Shown: piece by piece, positions 22,791 through 35,612 of the stretch
Layout of the letters: each line of letters opens with the position of its first letter
Numbering within the stretch: the first letter of the stretch is position 1
Assembly: GCF_002878395.1 (NCBI RefSeq)
Contig: NC_061120.1
Location: 111,501,307 to 111,565,306 of the forward strand
DNA length: 64,000 nt
Direction: 5' to 3'
From: Capsicum annuum
Taxonomy: Eukaryota; Streptophyta; Magnoliopsida; Solanales; Solanaceae
Notes under the pieces: model-generated
What the model was told of the DNA's origin: nothing
The model's database searches: none
Seen by the model: the letters and a program-made list of their open reading frames with translations, nothing else
Made by a program: the position numbers and the translations under genes

Positions 22791-23942
22791 AATTTATCTG
22801 TGGATGTATATTTGCCCCCACTATGAGGTTTTTGTATATCTTTAACTTTGCGAGCCTCACAGGTAGGTAGATATTGTTCTTCTCTTATAGTCATGCTCAG
22901 TTCCATATCATGCACACAAGATTTTAACTCTTCAAATATATTGAGATTTAACCCTTGTAAGATATAGTGAAGACCCATTCATGGCTTGAATACACATTTT
23001 TACGCTAGGAGTTTCACTATGGTGATCTATGCAGTTAAGACTCAAGCTTCTCCAATGATTAATAAGTCAACAATTGGTTCCTCTTCATATTGCAAGCCTT
23101 TGTAAGTTCAATCTTACTAACAAGGTGTATTGTTCTATAGAACTAGGTTTGAGATTTATGTACCAATCAAAGGCATTTTATTTGAAAATCAAATGAACTA
23201 CTAGATGATATAATCAGCATATGTCCCAACATCACTTCAAGTGTTGATAAAGTGTGATATATGTTTATATTTCCTTTTCCATCAAATTATTGGAGCTTAG
23301 GAGCTTGATAGCCCTTAGACATTTTCATGTTATCAATCATTTGTGTATTTGACTTTGAATGTGTAAGAAAAGATTTGGATGAGAGCTCAGATTTGTCTTC
23401 AATAGCCTCTATAATGAGGTACTTCAATTGGTCAATAAGAATCATACCTTCAGTAGAGACATGAATCTCTTTGATCCTCATTGTTTTCTTCATGAAAAAC
23501 CCTTATTCCTCTTGAATTTTATAAAGCTTCATAGGTACTTGATTTATGATATCCATCTAATTTGTTAGCCTGAAATGTTTAACACATTATTCTTACAAGC
23601 AATTTTTTTAATCCTTTAACTTCATTGATTAAGCTTATAAGTTGTTATTCAATGGTAGGAGCATCAATTAACATATCTTATACCGCCATCGTCGAGGATG
23701 GAGAATGATATCAATATCTATCTGAATTCTATAGAACAGTTTGATTAAATATTAGAGCATATTGAGCGTTCAAGATATAATTTTCTTGCATGTTGGACTT
23801 GTTACAAAGTTCTTGTGGAAAATTGAGTTGAGCCAAATTTCTTTTGACTTAATCAATAATCTCCTTGGCTAATTTTAGTTCTCTTTTGGAGTAAGTAGTT
23901 GCATTAGCATTGCATTTGGAGTTTATCTTTATTTGAGTCATT
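22748..23942 (-). pseudogene. Gag relic of a Tat-type Ty3/gypsy element
   Basis: Minus strand, start at about 23,942 (MTQIKINSKC). Blocks in order: KLAKEIID and LAQLNFPQELCNKSN (N-terminal), GMILIDQLKYLIIEAIED and NMKMSKGYQAPKLQ (23,493-23,287), FDGKGNI, then after damage SLSLNC and VKMCIQAMN, and finally YILQGLNLNIFEELKSCVHD and MELSM (22,978-22,748). This is the gag order of Tat-lineage elements common in tomato and potato. No protease or RT follows; the sequence passes straight into the tandem field, so pol was lost or the element was non-autonomous. Confidence 0.8.
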
Positions 23943-24962
23943 TTGATGTTCTTCAACTTAAAAATAAAGAGATTAGAGAAAGATATTATCTCACTAGATA
24001 TGTTGTAATTTATAGATTATAAAATTTTTGATTGAGAAATAATAATTAAGACAAAAAAAATATTACAACAATTGTTATATTTGATTTCAAATAGTGAGTG
24101 TTACAATCTTTATTTATCCTCTGATTCTTGTTTTCAAATATAAATTCAAGGGCCTTCAATCTTGGTTAAAAAAATTTGATGAACATAAGCTTCACTTGTA
24201 TTTGAGTCCAAGGGCTTTCGAGTTTGTTCTTGAATTTAGTGGTCTTGATATTGACTTATACTTAAATCCAAGGGATTTTGAAATTGGTCTGAATTTAATG
24301 GTCTTGATCTTGACTTTTCATCTTTATCTTGAGTTGTATTTGAACTTTATGGCTTGAACTTGTAGCTTATAGAGAAATCTGCAATGTTTGATCCACGAGC
24401 TCTCTCTGGTTTCTTATTTGAGTTTTTCCTCTTTTTCGAATTATGAGACCCTTATTTATAGCTATGGAATGGAGGAGTCGTGATGAAGAAATAATTTTTC
24501 AACCAATCATATTTAAGTGACAAGGTGATATTTGATTTTACAAAATATGTCATTTGTACAAATGATGCTTTTTATTGGACTTTGATTTCACTAGGCATGT
24601 CGTATAATTTTGACACATGACATGATCCTATTGACTTCTTCGCTTAACTTGGTGCACAAAGTCATTCGACATGTGGCACAAAATTGGGAATCTATAATAG
24701 GATGATATGTTGGGCTTTATAAAATGGGCTCATTATTTGTAGCCAAAATCGATGTACAAGCCCAATAAATTATTAGGCTTTTGTTAAAGGTTTATTTATT
24801 AGACTTAAATAATTATATTAATTCTGAATATTTATTTGAAATAATATATTTAAAATTTGTATGATCATAATATCCATTATTGATTGTATTTTTGTAGTAA
24901 TGCATCCCTATATACAACTCCAAATGCACAAATACGAATAGCATTCATCAATGAAGGAGTAC
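23943..24962 (-). repeat. Leader and LTR-like promoter region of the Tat-type element
   Basis: Upstream of the gag relic on the minus strand there is a non-coding leader (about 23,943-24,420), then a TATA-like GCTATAAATAAG at 24,451-24,462, then AT-rich U3-like sequence. I could not fix LTR ends or a primer site, and no second copy is in the window. The plus-strand open stretch 24,094-24,357 repeats CTTGA/TTTGA-rich text and is not a gene. Confidence 0.45.
24451..24462 (-). promoter_or_regulatory. TATA-like box upstream of the Tat-type gag
   Basis: Minus strand GCTATAAATAAGG, about 500 bp before the gag start. It fits an LTR promoter by position only. Confidence 0.4.
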
Positions 24963-26331
24963 AATTGGTAACAAATAATTGGTTACATTAACTATAAATG
25001 ATAATTCTATGGATCTTTATAGAAAAATCTAGAAATGATAACTAAGCAAAGTGTTATTACTAGTACTAATTAAATAACAAATTAGAATCATTTATTTCTC
25101 TTAAAATTATAATATTAGGACCGTAAATGGGCCCTTCAGTAGTCAGTAATTACTACTATATATACTCGCTATATTGAAGAGCCAATAGCAAGGACCACCA
25201 AGGGCAGTTTTGTGAATATGCCCATAAACAAGGATAACATAGTAGTTAAATAAGATTGATTTTGTAAGCAAACACCACTCTTTTACTTCTAGATTATTCT
25301 CTCTTTTTTCTTCTTCTCACTTCAGAGAATGAGATGATAGATGACATGCTTTAGAAACATATCCTATTCCAAGAGCTCAGGGGAGTATTCTTCTAATTCA
25401 AGAATTTCTTATAATTTAAGGTATGATGTTGCTCAATCTTTTTCTTTTTGCCCTATTTTCGACACGAATTTCCTTAGTTTCTTATATAGGTGGAAATTTT
25501 AGGTTAAAGAAAGAACTAAAGTTGTAATTTCAAAATTTAATCATACTTTCCAATTTCATTTCTTCAAACTTTCCAATTTTAGGCTGTTATTGTTTTACCT
25601 TGCAAGGGACATTCAATTGCTTCACTTGTGAGTTGCGGACAATAAAAAATTAATGCTTCTTTTTTGGATCATGGTTGAAGCTTCAATTCCAAAAGTTTCG
25701 ATAAGGTGCTAGTCCTCTATAACTCTAATGTGTTCCCTTTTTATAAATCCTAAAATAAGGTTTCTTTGGGCCTTTTGTCATTTCATTTTCTTAGTCTATT
25801 ATTAATTTTAGTAATATCCACCGGCGAACGTTGTTTTGTCCGCTACATTGTCTTATTCTATTCAATAATATTATATATAATTCAATTCATCATCGTCTAG
25901 GTAAATTCTATTGATATATCTCTAAAAAAATTTTTATCTCTAACTGTTTAAATAATACTTTATGCACTTCAATCAATTATTGTAGTTTAATTCAATATGT
26001 TACAAAATAGTCAAACCAATATTTGATTTGGGTTTTTGATTTACCATAATTATTTTGGAAAATCTTGGGGTTTTAGCTATGGCATGCTACTAAAATTTAC
26101 TACTTATAAGGATAAGGGGATATGGATCTAAGCCCTTCCTCTCCCACTTAACCTTAACGTGCAACCATATTCGGTGACCTGCCAATCTTCAACCCTAATT
26201 GTTAACCTTTATACCTTTTTATCTAATGCCATGTCCTTATTAAGGTGTTAACTTCTCAGTTCCTAAGAATACCTATTTTGGAATACTAGGTATGTTATTT
26301 TTGTTGTTGTAATGTATTATTGATAGAATAC
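24963..26331. other. Stretch without recognised coding or repeat content
   Basis: About 1.37 kb with no match I recognise and no ORF of note. It has a TATATATA at about 25,158, a pyrimidine-rich CTCTCTTTTTTCTTCTTCTC run near 25,300 and an AATTTAAGGTATG resembling a splice donor at about 25,418, which together resemble a promoter plus 5' untranslated exon. No start codon with a long frame follows. It may be old low-copy sequence or an unrecognised LTR. Confidence 0.3.
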
Positions 26332-26336
26332 TCTAC

Positions 26337-27669
26337 TATCATGACCCAAAATTAAGGTCATGATGACACTTATTGGGGCTGAGCCTCGATAAGTAAGACA
26401 ATAACCCAAACTAATAAGTAAGGAAAAATCATACAACAAATTCCCAAGGCGAGACTTTTAGAGTGAAGTCAAACCATACAAGTAGAATAATATCGGAAGT
26501 ATGAATAATAAAGATAACATAAACCATCTCAAAACCTGGTGTCACAGTGTAAGAACAATCTAAATACCACTAAAATTTAGAAGTATAAATGAAAATCCAA
26601 AACTACAAGTCTGTCTATGAATATAAAATAAAGACATCAACTGGGTAGGAGGAGGTTTAAGGTCAATTTTAAAGGAATAGAGTGGCCAATACCTCAAAAA
26701 TGTCAATAACCAACCATATGAACTCAGTTGTCGTGCAATGCACTTGTACCTAGATCTGCTCCAAAAAGGCATAGTTGGGGTAAGTACGGTCCACTTTTAC
26801 TAAGAAAGTATCAAAGGTCGACTGAGCAAAGTAGAAAATAAGGTATATAAATATATACTATGAGCACGTCACTTATAATCAGTAAATATTCCAAGCAGTA
26901 GCTCACACCATCTCCACTAATAGTTGTAAATATAGCATATTAATAAAAAGGTAGGTATCCAAAATAAACATATCATATATGTAATGAATAACACATAGAA
27001 TCACAACACTAAGGATGCATAATGTATGAAATGCAATGACAATCATGATCATGATGTGATATAATTGAGGTTATCGCATAACATCTATATACACCTACCG
27101 AGCCTCAGTGCTTTCAAGTAAGACCCATAGGGGATTAGCAACCCATATACTTTCTCGATACTCAATCCCAATCCCAATCTCAATATTCTTATCTCCTCTT
27201 CGACTCGTGGACTACGACAAAAGGTTTTGTAAAAGTATCTCATTTCTATCAAAAATGGTGTTTCCTCAATAGTACCAATGTATCATGAATGTATGTGTAA
27301 AGTGAAGATATAATGCTCAAAACTAAACCAGTATAAGGATCTCGAATCCATTCAATATATATATTCACACAGACTTAAATTCTACTCAATCGGTAAGCCA
27401 TCCATGATTTAGCATAAGAAAGGTACCATTGGATTAAATATGCATGTAAGACATCATTAATATTCCAGTTACCCTAACTTGGATATTTCTATCAAAACGA
27501 AAGCAACCAATGCACATGCGAGACCAATAATATAAAAAAAAAAAGCCTTCATACGGGCAACATGTAGCAAATATCATCTCAAATCGCCAATAACAATAAT
27601 AAAATCCCCCACACAGGTACACAACAATAATAATATTATTTTCATAATTGTTACCCATACCCATAGCAT

Positions 27670-27703
<34 letters not shown>

Positions 27704-29032
27704 TAGATACCCAGCCCAGTTTGAAGAAAGCTAAACTATAACCTACCTCGCATCATCAATATCAAAGCCTTAAGTCCTTCAATATGGAGCTTTTCCCTCT
27801 CAGACGGCCTCTAAAACAACTAAAACATACAAATATTGAATCTACGCATTAAAATAAAGCCAATGATACTCATATTGCCAATTTTTAAGTTTGGATCAAA
27901 ATAGACCCTCATAATAGGTTTTTAAAATGAAAGGGTGAAACTAGGATTTTTTTCCTAGGAAAACTTTACCCATGATTATAGGAATACATCGAAGAAAACC
28001 CAACTAAAAATAGGCTAAAAATGGGGTTTTAATTAAAGAATTACTATTCAAGCCTTTCGAGCCAAAAATTCCAAAATTTTGAATTAAAATCGAGATTTAA
28101 AAGGGTTTTAAATGATATAATAAAATTAAAATAATAAAATAGTGATTTAGATCTAACCCAAACTTGAAAATAGAAGAAATTGCTCAAAAATCATTCAACC
28201 CAAAGCTCAAAGTCTCAAAAATAAAAAAAAAATTGAGAATGGGGATTTTTATATCCTCTTAACCATGACAACTAAAGTTGTCAAATAACTACTTAAGCGT
28301 GATTACTTAAGCTCTAGTTGATCACTTTAGCGGTCCATCCCAAATGCGAGAGGCTGCTAAAGCAGTCCCCTTCCGCTAAAATGAAAACTGCTAAAGTAGT
28401 TAATTTTCTAATTTAGCGATAGTCGCCCTTGCTCCTAGTGTCCTCTAAAGTAGCGCATAGGACACTTAAGAAGCTAAAAGATTTAGTGTTCATATGGTCG
28501 CTAATGTGGAAGCACCATACATCAGCCACATCAGTAACTTTGATTAGTTGCACAGTTGTCAATCAACCCTTTGAAATTTATTTAAAATCCTGTAAAGGCT
28601 AATAAAATATGCTACTAGACAAAATTTGATGTTCCTAGACTCAATGGCGACATTTAATTTTTGAAAAGAGGTTTTTTTCAAAAAAATTGACCCCTAGAAT
28701 GCAATTTTATTAATTTTTGAACCAAGGATAGAAATGAGATCTAAAAGCCATAAAACTGAACAAACCATGCTACCAAGCAAAAATCAATATTCTAGATCTG
28801 CTGATATAGTCTATTTTGCCATCCGATATATAGAATAACAAATATTGGCTAAACTTAGCTGTAAGGCCTTTCCAACCTCTAAAATCCACAAACTTACATA
28901 ATTCATTTTGGATAGCATCGGGAATCATATAAACCATACCCACACTCCAGAAACAACACATAATAACCATGGAGAGGAGTAAAATTATCAAAACACATAA
29001 AAAGAGAAGATTTATAGAATCAATTCATTACA
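26337..29032 (-). mobile_element. Solo LTR of family A type, with perfect target duplications
   Basis: Minus strand starts TGTAATGAATTG (29,032) and ends TTTTGGGTCATGATA (26,337). TCTAC precedes it (26,332-26,336) and follows it (29,033-29,037). There is no primer site or internal region, so it is a solo LTR of 2,696 bp. Its sequence resembles the LTRs at 2,156 and 42,057 (for example the GAGTGTGGGTATGGTTTATATGATTCC part). A GCTAAAGCAGTC / GCTAAAGTAGTT word cluster lies at 28,290-28,520, upstream of a TATA-like GGATATAAAAATCC at about 28,243-28,256. Confidence 0.92.
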
Positions 29033-29037
29033 TCTAC

Positions 29038-29575
29038 TTATGTTTCTATCAGGAAAAAAATTATGTTTGTATATGGATACATCTAGAGATTAGCCTCATT
29101 GTGATCATTTAGTTCAAGTGTTCTTGCAGTTTATGTGATAGAAACAATATTGGGGATTCCAATAATCCATCCTCTTTTTTATTCAATCTTATGTTTCATA
29201 TAAGCCGCTCTAAATAATGCACCACAAAAATAGGTAAAAGCTTTACTGAATTTTTGATAATTGTAATAATTGTATAGACAATATCATGTAGACCATCTTT
29301 TACTTATGTAATATATTTTTCAAATGTTAATACATTTTATCTCATCTTAAATGTGAGTTCAAAATAAATTACTTTCAAGAGTTGTCTGCAAAATGATAAA
29401 CACATTTAACCATTGTGTTTGGTCATAACATGTAAATAGTTGCTTAGAAAGAAAAGTTGAGGAAGATACAAAAATGACTTACTAAAAATAATAGTATAAA
29501 ATTTAAGTGTTTTTGGTGTAAGTGTAGTTCACATTGTTACTTTTAAAGGTCGCTTTGTTCTTAGTGTGTTAACCT
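29038..29575. other. Unassigned 0.5 kb between LTRs
   Basis: AT-rich, no coding match, no repeat recognised. It begins as the right flank of the solo LTR and ends where family F LTR homology starts. Confidence 0.4.
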
Positions 29576-31384
29576 TATTTCTGCTGGTCTAGAGCCGAGT
29601 TAGTTTCATGGTAATCTCAATCGAGTGATGAACAATGAAATCCCGGTTAGTTTCAAAACTTAGAGAAAACTCAGTAATCTCGGAAATCATTCTTTAACAA
29701 ATAATCGGGCCATAAAGCTCTAAAATCTTACATATTAATTCACTCTGTTGTAGACCTTTGTACATTTTGTGAGATAGTAAGCTTATCTTAAAAGTAAGTG
29801 GCATTTAGAAATACTCTATCAGAAAATGGAATCAGGAGAACTCTGTCATATTGATAAAGTATCATAATGTGAGAACAGATTCAGTTCAGTTGAGTACAGT
29901 TAAGAACCGATTAAATGTCTTTCAGTTGGGAGTAGGATTCAGCACCGAGTGAGCTAAGGATGGGAACATTCCTGTGAGTAGAGGGTTTGATTCATAGTAG
30001 CAATCCTTATGCTTCAGAACTACGTCGCTAGCATAGGTTGAGATATCTATCCTACGAGTAGAGGGTTAGATGAGGTGTTGTCCTATGAGTAGAGGGTCCC
30101 ACCATTCTCGTTTGAGGTCCTAATAGTAGAGGGTCCCATGCAGTTGTCTTTACTGGTGGTGCGGTATTGACACCCTTCCAGCTGGGGTACAGGTTGGATC
30201 CCACTTGTGGTAAGTGGGGCATTTCGGTTAAATGATCACTCCCACAGTTTCAATAATAGTCTCAGAAAAAACTCAATGAATGTACAAAAGTTGAGGCTGT
30301 CAGATACAGGCCTCCCAGCAGTGCTATCATTATCATTGAGTAGAGAGACTTCCTGCGATATGAGGGTTGATCTCGAACTTATTTACCCATTATCATTATC
30401 GTTGAGTATAGAGACTTCCTGCTTGAGGAGGGTTGATCTCAGATTCAGTTATTCAGTGTTCTAGAGACTTTCTGCTAGATGAGGGTTGATCTCAGATTCA
30501 GTTCTTAGGTGTTTTAGAGACTTCCTGCTAGATGAGGGTTGATCTCAGATTCAGTTGTTCAGTGCTCTAGAGACTTCCTTCTAGATGAGGCTTGATCTCA
30601 AATTTAGTTGTTCAATGTTCCAGATTTGGTGAATTTGAATATCAAATATCAGTAATATCAGTTATCCGATTTCTTAGTATGGATAAGTACAGATGTCAGC
30701 TCTAGTAGCTTCAGATACTCAGTATCTTATTGTCAGTATTATTATTTTCGGGTGTCATCATTCAAAATGTAACAATCGGTGTCATGATGATTTCAGTTGT
30801 ACTTTATGCATCCATGTGTGTATTGTTAATCAGACACGTTTCAAAATTGGTAATTGCAGATTTTCTATATGTTTATTCCAGCGAATACATATTATTTAGA
30901 TTGTTATGTTTATGCATAAGCCTTATATTTTACCTTACCCTATCCTTGCGTACTCAGTACATTCTTTGTACTGATGCATTCGTGCTATGGTGCTTTCCCC
31001 ACCATAGGTTCAGAAGAGCGAGATTCAGAGTATATTTAGCTGTCAGATCTTGTAACAGTGGGTGAGCAGTGAGTCCTCATCATCTGAGGATATTCTATTT
31101 TAATGTTTTGGTGATTTTAGTAGACGGAGTTAGTTGGGGAATTGTCCCTTCAACTCTACAGTTCAGACAGGGTAGAGGCTTTTCAGACAGATGTATTGAT
31201 ATTTAGTTTTCAGTATCGTATATTTAGATGTTTGAACCTTATGGCCAGATTTAGCCAGTTTCCGCATTTATCGTATTATATTATACAGTGAACAGATATG
31301 GATATCAGTGAAAGGTTAGCTTGTGGTCCCTCTGGGTCATGAGCACCGTGTGGCGTTCTGGTTCATGGGAATTGGGGCATTAAA
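29576..31384 (+). repeat. 5' LTR fragment, family F (5' end missing)
   Basis: Nearly the same as 34,723-35,612, beginning at TCTGCTGGTCTAGAGCCGAG, and ends GGGGCATTAAA before a primer site. Compared with the downstream copy, about 1.9 kb of the LTR start is missing here. It holds a GAGTAGAGGGT motif repeated four times (about 29,975-30,140) and a tandem array at 30,343-30,620. Confidence 0.85.
30343..30620. repeat. Tandem array of 52-64-bp units in LTR family F
   Basis: Five units built on AGAGACTTCCTGCTAGATGA and GGGTTGATCTCAGATTCAGTT, with changes between copies. In the downstream LTR only about two units remain before the sequence breaks off at 35,612. Confidence 0.9.
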
Positions 31385-31388
31385 ATCT

Positions 31389-31401
31389 TGGTATCAGAGC
31401 C
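31389..31401 (+). other. Primer-binding site, tRNA-Met type
   Basis: A perfect TGGTATCAGAGCC four bases after the end of the family F LTR. Confidence 0.9.
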
Positions 31402-32833
31402 TAAGGTTCAACAGTGTCCTAGGGATTCTGAAAAGCCGCATCTAGTAGAGTCTTGTACAAGAGTGTGTTGCGCACCATATTCATGTACGGGGAGGCTATG
31501 GGATGTTTAGAAGAGTTTCTGTTCATTCATGATCCAGATCATACTATAGCAAGATTTTCCAAAAGAGTTATGTAGACTCTTGTAATGATAAGGTAACAAA
31601 AGTAGTGAAGCCAAAGTCTTTCAGATAGAACTTTCTCTGACGGGTTCTGCAGATAGTTTTGGGATAGTGTTCTCTAAAGTGAGCAGAGTATGCCTTATGG
31701 GGTTAGATATTTATATGGTGAATGAATAGGCTTGAAATTATATATGTAAGAATCTAAGTGTGGAAGTTGGGAATTATATATGTTGATTGATAGAGATATA
31801 GCTGCGATTCTCATGGTGTGGAGAAGTATAAGTTTAAGAGATGTGATATTTGAAGGCTAGAATGAGAATAGTATGTTTATTAAAGATTTATGGATATTCA
31901 TGTTATTTTTTACAAGCTAAGATTAAATCTTTGAAGAATGTAAGTTTGTGGACTCCAAACTAAGTATTAAGATGTGAATATGGTATTAGTAGCCTGTGAA
32001 GAAATTGAAGAAGATAATGTGTTTAGTGAGACAAGTAGGTGTTGAAAAGAGTGTATGTATATGATGATGATTGTAGAGACTAAGGAAAGATAAGAGTTGT
32101 ATTCCAAGAAGTAGCATTGGTATTGAATTTATGTTTTTAGGTGTAGTCTTTCTGGATGAATTAAGTTATCATTTTGTGCACCGTTGTGACTCAGTTGGTT
32201 GTAGTTCATTTTGGGGTTTAGCCAAGTGTTCAAAAGTGTCTGATGATGACTTAAAGCTGAGAGAAAGATGATACAGAAAGTGACAAGTCAGGCCCTCAGA
32301 ATCTGGTAGTGGTACCAGTAGGTATGGAAAAGCAGTAAAGGGAGACAGTTCCCGACCCATTCTTATTTCAGTGAAATATGTCTAGAGGGACCTTGGGTCC
32401 CAAGGGGGAGATACCCCATAATGCTATAATAATTGCATGCCCATGCTCTTTCTATGATGTTAAACTCATCGTTCGTTGCATTTCTAGTTATGCTTTCGAT
32501 AATTTTGTATATTAGGTATATTCGTATTTAATATGCACGTTCAATAGAAAGGAACTCGAATTGTGGGCATGTTTGAATATGTATTAAATAGATTGGTTTG
32601 GTTATGATTCTGTGCATCTGAGATTCATGTGTGTTGTGAAAATTTATCCATGAGTGGGTTGTTGAATGTTTTTTGTGATAGATGTGCACGACTAGTGAAC
32701 GTACGCAGAGTATTGGTTGCTTCAGTCGTTAGGTTATGTTTTGAGATGTGTTGTTGTCTTGAATAAACCCAGTCATTAGTGTTCTTGATCTGGCCTTCAC
32801 ATTCGAGGACGAATGTTTCTAAGGGGGAGATGA
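31402..32833 (+). mobile_element. Internal region of the family F element, non-coding
   Basis: Begins with a leader like those of Tekay-type elements (CTAAGGTTCAACAGTGTCCTAG, AGTAGAGTCTTGT) and ends with TTCGAGGACGAATGTTTCTAAGGGGGAGATGA, the end-of-pol and polypurine region of this group (quoted in part). Only about 1.4 kb lies between, with no gag or pol block that I can recognise. The element was either non-autonomous or lost its coding part by internal deletion. Confidence 0.75.
32821..32833 (+). other. Polypurine tract of the family F element
   Basis: AAGGGGGAGATGA directly before the 3' LTR start TGTAATACCC; expected priming site for plus-strand DNA. Confidence 0.8.
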
Positions 32834-33616
32834 TGTAATACCCTAAAAAAATTTTCGTCAAAATTTTGTGCGTAAACGTATTAGATCCTATCTTCGAGAA
32901 TGATTTATAATTTTTCTGTATGTTATTTCTTCGATTTCGACACACCATTTCGTATGGTATAAAATAAGATTTCCAACGATATGTGGATCACCCAAAACGA
33001 ACACTCGAGCGATGAGTTATGACCATTCTGATCAAACTACGACCATTCCAATCGAACTATGAACAGTAAAATGTGCAGGAAAAAAAATACTGCAGTCAGG
33101 CAATTGTTTTGGTCAACTTCAAACGATCATAAATCCTTGTACATAATGAAATATGTGAGATGCTATATATCAACGGAAATCCCTGAGAGTCTTCTTTCCA
33201 ATGAAATTAGTTTCATCCAATTTGGACATCGGAGTAAAGAGTTATGGCCAATTTACTTCATCCTATCGGATAGATCACTGAAGGGCAGATTTGACATTAA
33301 TTGATTTTTAAAGGTATTTTGGTCATTTTCCATTATGGTAACCCTCTATATATACCCCCTTTGAGCTGAAAATTATCATTCATTTTTTTTTCTCATTTCT
33401 CTTATATCTCTCTCTCTCAAAATATATGTATATATATATATATATATAGAAGAAGAGGAGTTAGGGTTAGGGTTCCAATTGGGGGAAAATTAATTCAAGG
33501 CTTTGCTTCGCAAATTGCTTTCGTCAATCTCTTCAACTACGAAATCTAAGGTGTGCAAGTGTTTATCTATGGGCTCCTTTCGTCCATAGAGCCTAAAATC
33601 CTTTTTCAATGGCTCA

Positions 33617-33658
<42 letters not shown>

Positions 33659-35612
33659 TTTCTAAATATTCATTATGTATGTGTGTAGTATTCACATGAT
33701 GATTGAGATATATGTGTGGGATGATTATGTGTGTTGGTTGAAGTATATGTATGTAGTATTTATATAATGGTTGGTGATTATGTTGTTGAAGTTGATGATA
33801 TCCAAGAAGGGATCTTTGTATGTTTGTGGAAACTATGGTGGTGTGTGATGTATAAATATATAAAATGTGTGTTTGAATACTTGTAATCTTGATGAATCCA
33901 CCTATGCCTACGAAGTGCATGTAAGGTGTTTGTGAAAATACCTAAGAGACTAGAGATTTTGTTTTTATAACATAATAGGTCCAAAATTAATTGATTATGA
34001 ATATATGATGATTTAAATTATTAAACCTTGATTTATACTATTATTCCATTACTTCCTTGTTTTGACTTGATAATTGTTATTGGGAATTATATATCCCTAC
34101 TATTGATTGATATGTCAAATATTTTCTAAATGTGTGTTGGATTGTGAATTGAGAAATGTGGATTTTGAAGTTGAAGGATGATGGTGTTGTGGTGCATGAA
34201 ATTGAGCATTAAACCTATGCCATAAATGGTTCATGTAAGATGATTGCTAAAATGCCTATGTGAAGAAGAATTTAAGTATTTGACATGTTTGTTATCCAAA
34301 TTATGATTTCATGCCACATCCATATGCTTAACTTATGTCTACCATATGTTTGACAAAATATTGAAGAGAATAGGAAACTATGCATTGTGGTTCATTAGGT
34401 CTTAAAAGATAAATTCATGCTTTGTACCTATGGATAGTTGATTTCCTTGAATTTGTGGCGCGTTGTAGGTGTATGATGGAATGTCATGATGAATTATTAA
34501 GGTAACTGTGATGTTTGTGCGTAGTATTTGCTGTGGGCCCAAAGCATGCTCCCCACGTGTTCGATTGGATGCTTATATGGAGAAATGAGGCCATTTGATT
34601 TGCTAAGTGTGAAGTCCTCAATTATGTGTTACGTATGATGGCCAATGGGCATGTTGTGTATGAGTTATCTATCTTGTGTTACTTTATGCTATTGTGTGCT
34701 AGGGGTATGTATGCCCGAAATAGTCTGCTGGTCTAGAACCGAGTCAGTTTCACGGTAATCTCAATCAAGCGATGAACAATGAACTCCCGATTAGTTTTCA
34801 AAACTTAGAGAAAACTCAATAATCTCGGAAATCATTCTTTATCAAATAATCGGGCCATAAAGCTCTGAAATCTTACATATCAATTCACTCTGTTACAGAC
34901 CTCTATACATTTTGTAAGATAGTAAGCTTATCTTAAAAGCAAGTGGCATTTAGAAATACTCCGTCAGAGAATGGAATCAAGCGAACTCTGTCATATTGAT
35001 AAAGTATCATAATGTGAGAACAGATTCAGTTCAGTTGAGTACAGTTAAGAACCGATTAAATGTCTTTCAATTAGGAGTAGGATTCAGCACCGAGTGAGCT
35101 AAGGATGGGAACATTCCTGCGAGTAGAGGGTCTGATTCCTGGTAGCAATCCTTATGCTCCAGAACTACGTCGCCAGCATAGGTTGAGACATCTATCTTGC
35201 GAGTAGAGGGTTAGATGAGGTGGTTGTCCTGCGAGTAGAGGGTCCAACCATTCTCGTTTGAGGTCCTAATAGTAGAGGGTCCCATGCAGTTGTCTTTACT
35301 GGTGGTGCGGTATTGATACCCTTCCAGCTGGGGTATAGGTTGGATGCCACTTGTGGTAAGTGGGGCATTTCGGTTAAATGATCACTCCCACAGTTTCAGT
35401 AACAGTCTCAGAAAAAACTCAGTGAATGTACAAAAGTTGAGGCTATCAGATACAGGCCTCCCAACAGTGCTATCATTATCATTGAGTAGAGAGACTTTCT
35501 GTGATATGAGGGTTGCTCTCGAACTTATTTACCCATTATCATTATCGTTAAGTATAGAGACTTCCTGCTAGATGAGGGTTGATCTCAGATTCAGCTATTC
35601 AGAGTTCTAGAG
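32834..35612 (+). repeat. 3' LTR, family F, truncated at its 3' end
   Basis: Begins TGTAATACCCTAAAAAAATT. A TATA-like CTATATATACCCC lies at 33,346-33,358, with CT-rich and TA-rich tracts after it (33,400-33,448; 33,620-33,656). From 34,723 it matches the 5' LTR fragment. The match ends inside the tandem array at TTCTAGAGA (35,612), about 0.9 kb short of the LTR end. The minus-strand open stretches near 33,606-33,984 come from TA- and CA-rich repeats and are not genes. Confidence 0.85.

Noticed and set aside
30693..31065. Plus-strand open stretches of 68 and 111 codons in LTR F
   Set aside because: They lie inside an LTR, overlap in different frames and have no homolog I recognise.
33606..33984. 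Minus-strand open stretches of 104 and 68 codons
   Set aside because: They run through TA and CA/TG-rich LTR sequence, giving low-complexity peptides such as YIYIYI, and match no family.
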